Source: Allobosea sp. OK403 (GTDB lineage: Bacteria > Pseudomonadota > Alphaproteobacteria > Rhizobiales > Beijerinckiaceae). Taken from it: DNA of 64,000 nt. Position numbers and translations under genes: made by a program. Below the pieces are notes generated by a model. That model did not search any database and was not told the origin of the DNA. It was given only the letters and a program-made list of their open reading frames with translations. Location: contig NZ_FOQV01000002.1 in assembly GCF_900113835.1 (NCBI RefSeq), positions 62,001 through 126,000 on the forward strand, read 5' to 3'. This document shows, piece by piece, positions 62,705 to 64,000 of this stretch; within the stretch, counting starts at the first letter, position 1, and every line of letters starts with the position of its first letter.

Positions 62705-62902
62705 TCACGATCATGCCGCGCCATACAGGGAGCCGGAGCGATCCGGCTCCCTCGACGTTTGAGACTGGAGCGCGCAGCTCATGCTCGCAAGCGCGCCGCG
62801 ATCCAGGAACCTTTGCCAGCGAACCCGGTTCACTTCGCGTCACGCAAATCGTGACGCACAATTCACGCGGGCCGCCGTAGCCCGCCCGAAACCGGGGCTA
62901 CC

Positions 62903-62977
62903 ATGAACAACATCATCTATATCGTCGGCCTGATCGTGATCGTCCTGGCGATCCTGTCCTTCCTCGGCCTGCGCTGA
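62903..62977 (+). CDS. Tiny membrane protein (24 residues)
   Basis: Reads MNNIIYIVGLIVIVLAILSF and ends LGLR before TGA: one hydrophobic helix capped by Asn and Arg. Such 24-residue proteins, almost the same in sequence, occur in many Hyphomicrobiales (from memory, not checked), so it is likely real although no strong ribosome site is visible. It would be a single-span inner-membrane protein of unknown function. It lies just before repeat copy 6. Confidence 0.55.
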   Translation: MNNIIYIVGLIVIVLAILSFLGLR

Positions 62978-62982
62978 GAGCC

Positions 62983-63096
62983 TAGAGCAGGATGCGAAAA
63001 AGTGGGAACCGGTTTTTCGCGTTGATCCGGCTCTAACTCCTTGATGAGAGACGGATTCAGATTTCAGATGGGATCACTCTGTGAGCCCATCTGAAA
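62983..63096. repeat. Dispersed repeat (family A-related, copy 6) plus a hairpin
   Basis: First part: AGAGCAGGATGCGAAAAAGT and GGGAACCGGTTTTTCGCG, then GATCCGGCTCTAA, resembling the element at 12883. Second part at 63060-63096: an inverted repeat ATTTCAGATGGG / CCCATCTGAAAT with a short inner CAC/GTG pair. This hairpin could terminate the helicase gene reading in from the right. Confidence 0.7.
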
Positions 63097-63141
63097 TCAT
63101 CCGGCTCTCGGTAAAACAGGAGAGACCAGGCCGGGCAGCGA

Positions 63142-64000
63142 TCAGCCGCGGTCGTCGCGGCCAGGCTTCTTGCCCTTGAAGGGCTTGCCCGCAGGCTTGC
63201 CGCCGAAGCCGGGCTTGTTCCCGGCATAGGGCTTCGCGCCGCCCGGCTTGCCGGCATAGGGCTTCGGACCCGACCTGAACGAGACATTGGGGTCTGACAG
63301 CGCATCCCGGTCGCTGCGAACCGGATCATAGGGCTTGGCCGCGCCGAACGGCTTGCCCTTGCCCTCATAGGCCTTCTTCTTGCCCTCATAGGGCTTCTTC
63401 TCGAACGGCTTGTTCTCGTAAGGCTTCTTCTCATAGGCCCTGGCGGGAGCGCGCTCCTGGTCACGCTCGGGGCGCGCATAGGCGGCCGGCGCATGGCTCG
63501 CCTTCTCCGCGAAAGGCTTCGCGGGGCGCCGTTCCTCCTCGCCGGTGACGGGCTGGATCACGATCTTGTCGCGATCGACAGCCTTTGCCAGCTCGTAGAA
63601 GCGCTCGGCGACATCGGCGTCGATCTCGACCTTGGTCTCCTTGTCGAAGATCCGGATCGCACCGACCTCGTCGCGTGTGATCTTGCCGCGGCGGCACAGC
63701 ATCGGCAGCAATTGGCGTGGATCGGCGCCGTCCTTGCGACCGATATTCAGAACGAACCAGACCGTATTGCCACGCGGGCCGGCCTTGCGCGGCCCCTCCC
63801 CGCGCGGACTGTCCTCGCGGCCTTCGCCGAACCGGCCACCCTCGCGTGGCGCATACTCCTCGCGCGAACGGATCGGCCGCGAATCGCGTTGAAAGTTCGG
63901 ATCCCCGACCTCTTCGGCGCCCGGCAGGCGCGAACGGTAGACCCGCACCAGCGCGGCCGCGATCTCCTGCGGCGAACGTCCCGCCAACAGCGCCTCGACC
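63142..64000 (-). CDS. DEAD-box RNA helicase, C-terminal part (runs off window)
   Basis: Partial: the minus-strand frame is open to the window end, so the helicase core lies outside. The seen 286 residues hold the end of the helicase part (EALLAGRSPQEIAAALVRVY), a linker, and a DbpA-type RNA-binding domain (TVWFVLNIGRKDGADPRQLL to KVEIDADVAERFYELA). A long basic tail rich in Lys/Pro/Tyr/Gly follows, with repeated KKPYEGK-like units (PYENKPFEKKPYEGKKKAYE). Such tails raise RNA affinity. It is most like the DeaD/CsdA group. The stop is at 63142, shortly after the hairpin of repeat copy 6. Confidence 0.88.
   Translation of the reverse strand, partial: VEALLAGRSPQEIAAALVRVYRSRLPGAEEVGDPNFQRDSRPIRSREEYAPREGGRFGEGREDSPRGEGPRKAGPRGNTVWFVLNIGRKDGADPRQLLPMLCRRGKITRDEVGAIRIFDKETKVEIDADVAERFYELAKAVDRDKIVIQPVTGEEERRPAKPFAEKASHAPAAYARPERDQERAPARAYEKKPYENKPFEKKPYEGKKKAYEGKGKPFGAAKPYDPVRSDRDALSDPNVSFRSGPKPYAGKPGGAKPYAGNKPGFGGKPAGKPFKGKKPGRDDRG

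Overview
The window is GC-rich alphaproteobacterial chromosome and most likely belongs to the Hyphomicrobiales (Bosea-like is my best guess, an inference from gene order and style). Support comes from a circularly permuted two-piece tmRNA gene next to an SspB-type ClpXP adaptor, the block folA-hflK-hflC-DUF2065-degP-serB, DUF4169 and ribbon-helix-helix genes after fumC, btaA-btaB betaine-lipid genes, and several families of dispersed palindromic intergenic repeats. I see no IS transposase, integrase, CRISPR array, rRNA or complete tRNA gene.

Layout. 0-6.3 kb is housekeeping: serB, then on the minus strand degP, DUF2065, hflC, hflK, folA and a GNAT gene. 6.3-22.3 kb is an accessory stretch: a RidA/GntR pair, a PotABCD-like ABC transporter with both permeases fused in one chain, a racemase and an AhpD-like protein, orphan and AT-richer DNA, a LysE exporter, a LuxR regulator, azlCD, a GntR/PfkB-kinase pair and a Tat-exported bicupin oxalate decarboxylase. 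The stretch is bracketed by two diverged direct copies (6241-6535 and 22301-22562) of the junction between a CPBP protease gene and the GNAT gene. This suggests it was inserted into an ancestral thyA-CPBP-GNAT-folA operon. thyA and CPBP lie at 22.2-23.8 kb.

23.9-31.5 kb holds two PepSY-like exported proteins, the tmRNA gene, sspB, fumC, two small cytosolic genes and a large AsmA-like protein. 31.6-48.1 kb is mixed metabolism: an FAD lactate-type dehydrogenase, a thioesterase, a cupin/MarR divergent pair with palindromic operators, btaAB with a Pho-box-like repeat, a tartrate-type dehydrogenase with a GntR regulator and an orphan TctC-like binding protein, msrB, an AidB-like acyl-CoA dehydrogenase, a UvrD/PcrA helicase, an HxlR/SDR pair and prmA. 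48-55.3 kb has two small proteins, a Xaa-Pro aminopeptidase, a second azlCD set with its own AraC regulator, and an AraC/MFS divergent pair.

55.7-59.2 kb is a mosaic ligA. The last half of the gene is lower in GC than the first. A stray copy of the ligA BRCT tail lies beyond the present stop codon, and a TerB-like/BRCT protein gene sits between them. The simplest reading is that a foreign ligA 3' half with its neighbour gene replaced the native 3' part. The window ends with a DUF2189 membrane protein, a TetR/lipoprotein-hydrolase operon with a clear palindromic operator, two tiny exported or membrane proteins, and the C-terminal part of a DEAD-box RNA helicase that runs off the end.

How the genes work together: thyA and folA share the thymidylate/folate cycle. 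tmRNA and SspB form the tagging and delivery arms of trans-translation. HflKC, DUF2065 and DegP form an envelope protein-quality block. btaA-btaB make the DGTS head group. Local regulators (GntR, UTRA-GntR, MarR, HxlR, AraC, TetR) sit beside their probable targets, and several have visible operator-like repeats. Names come from reading motifs and from family knowledge; no database search was run.
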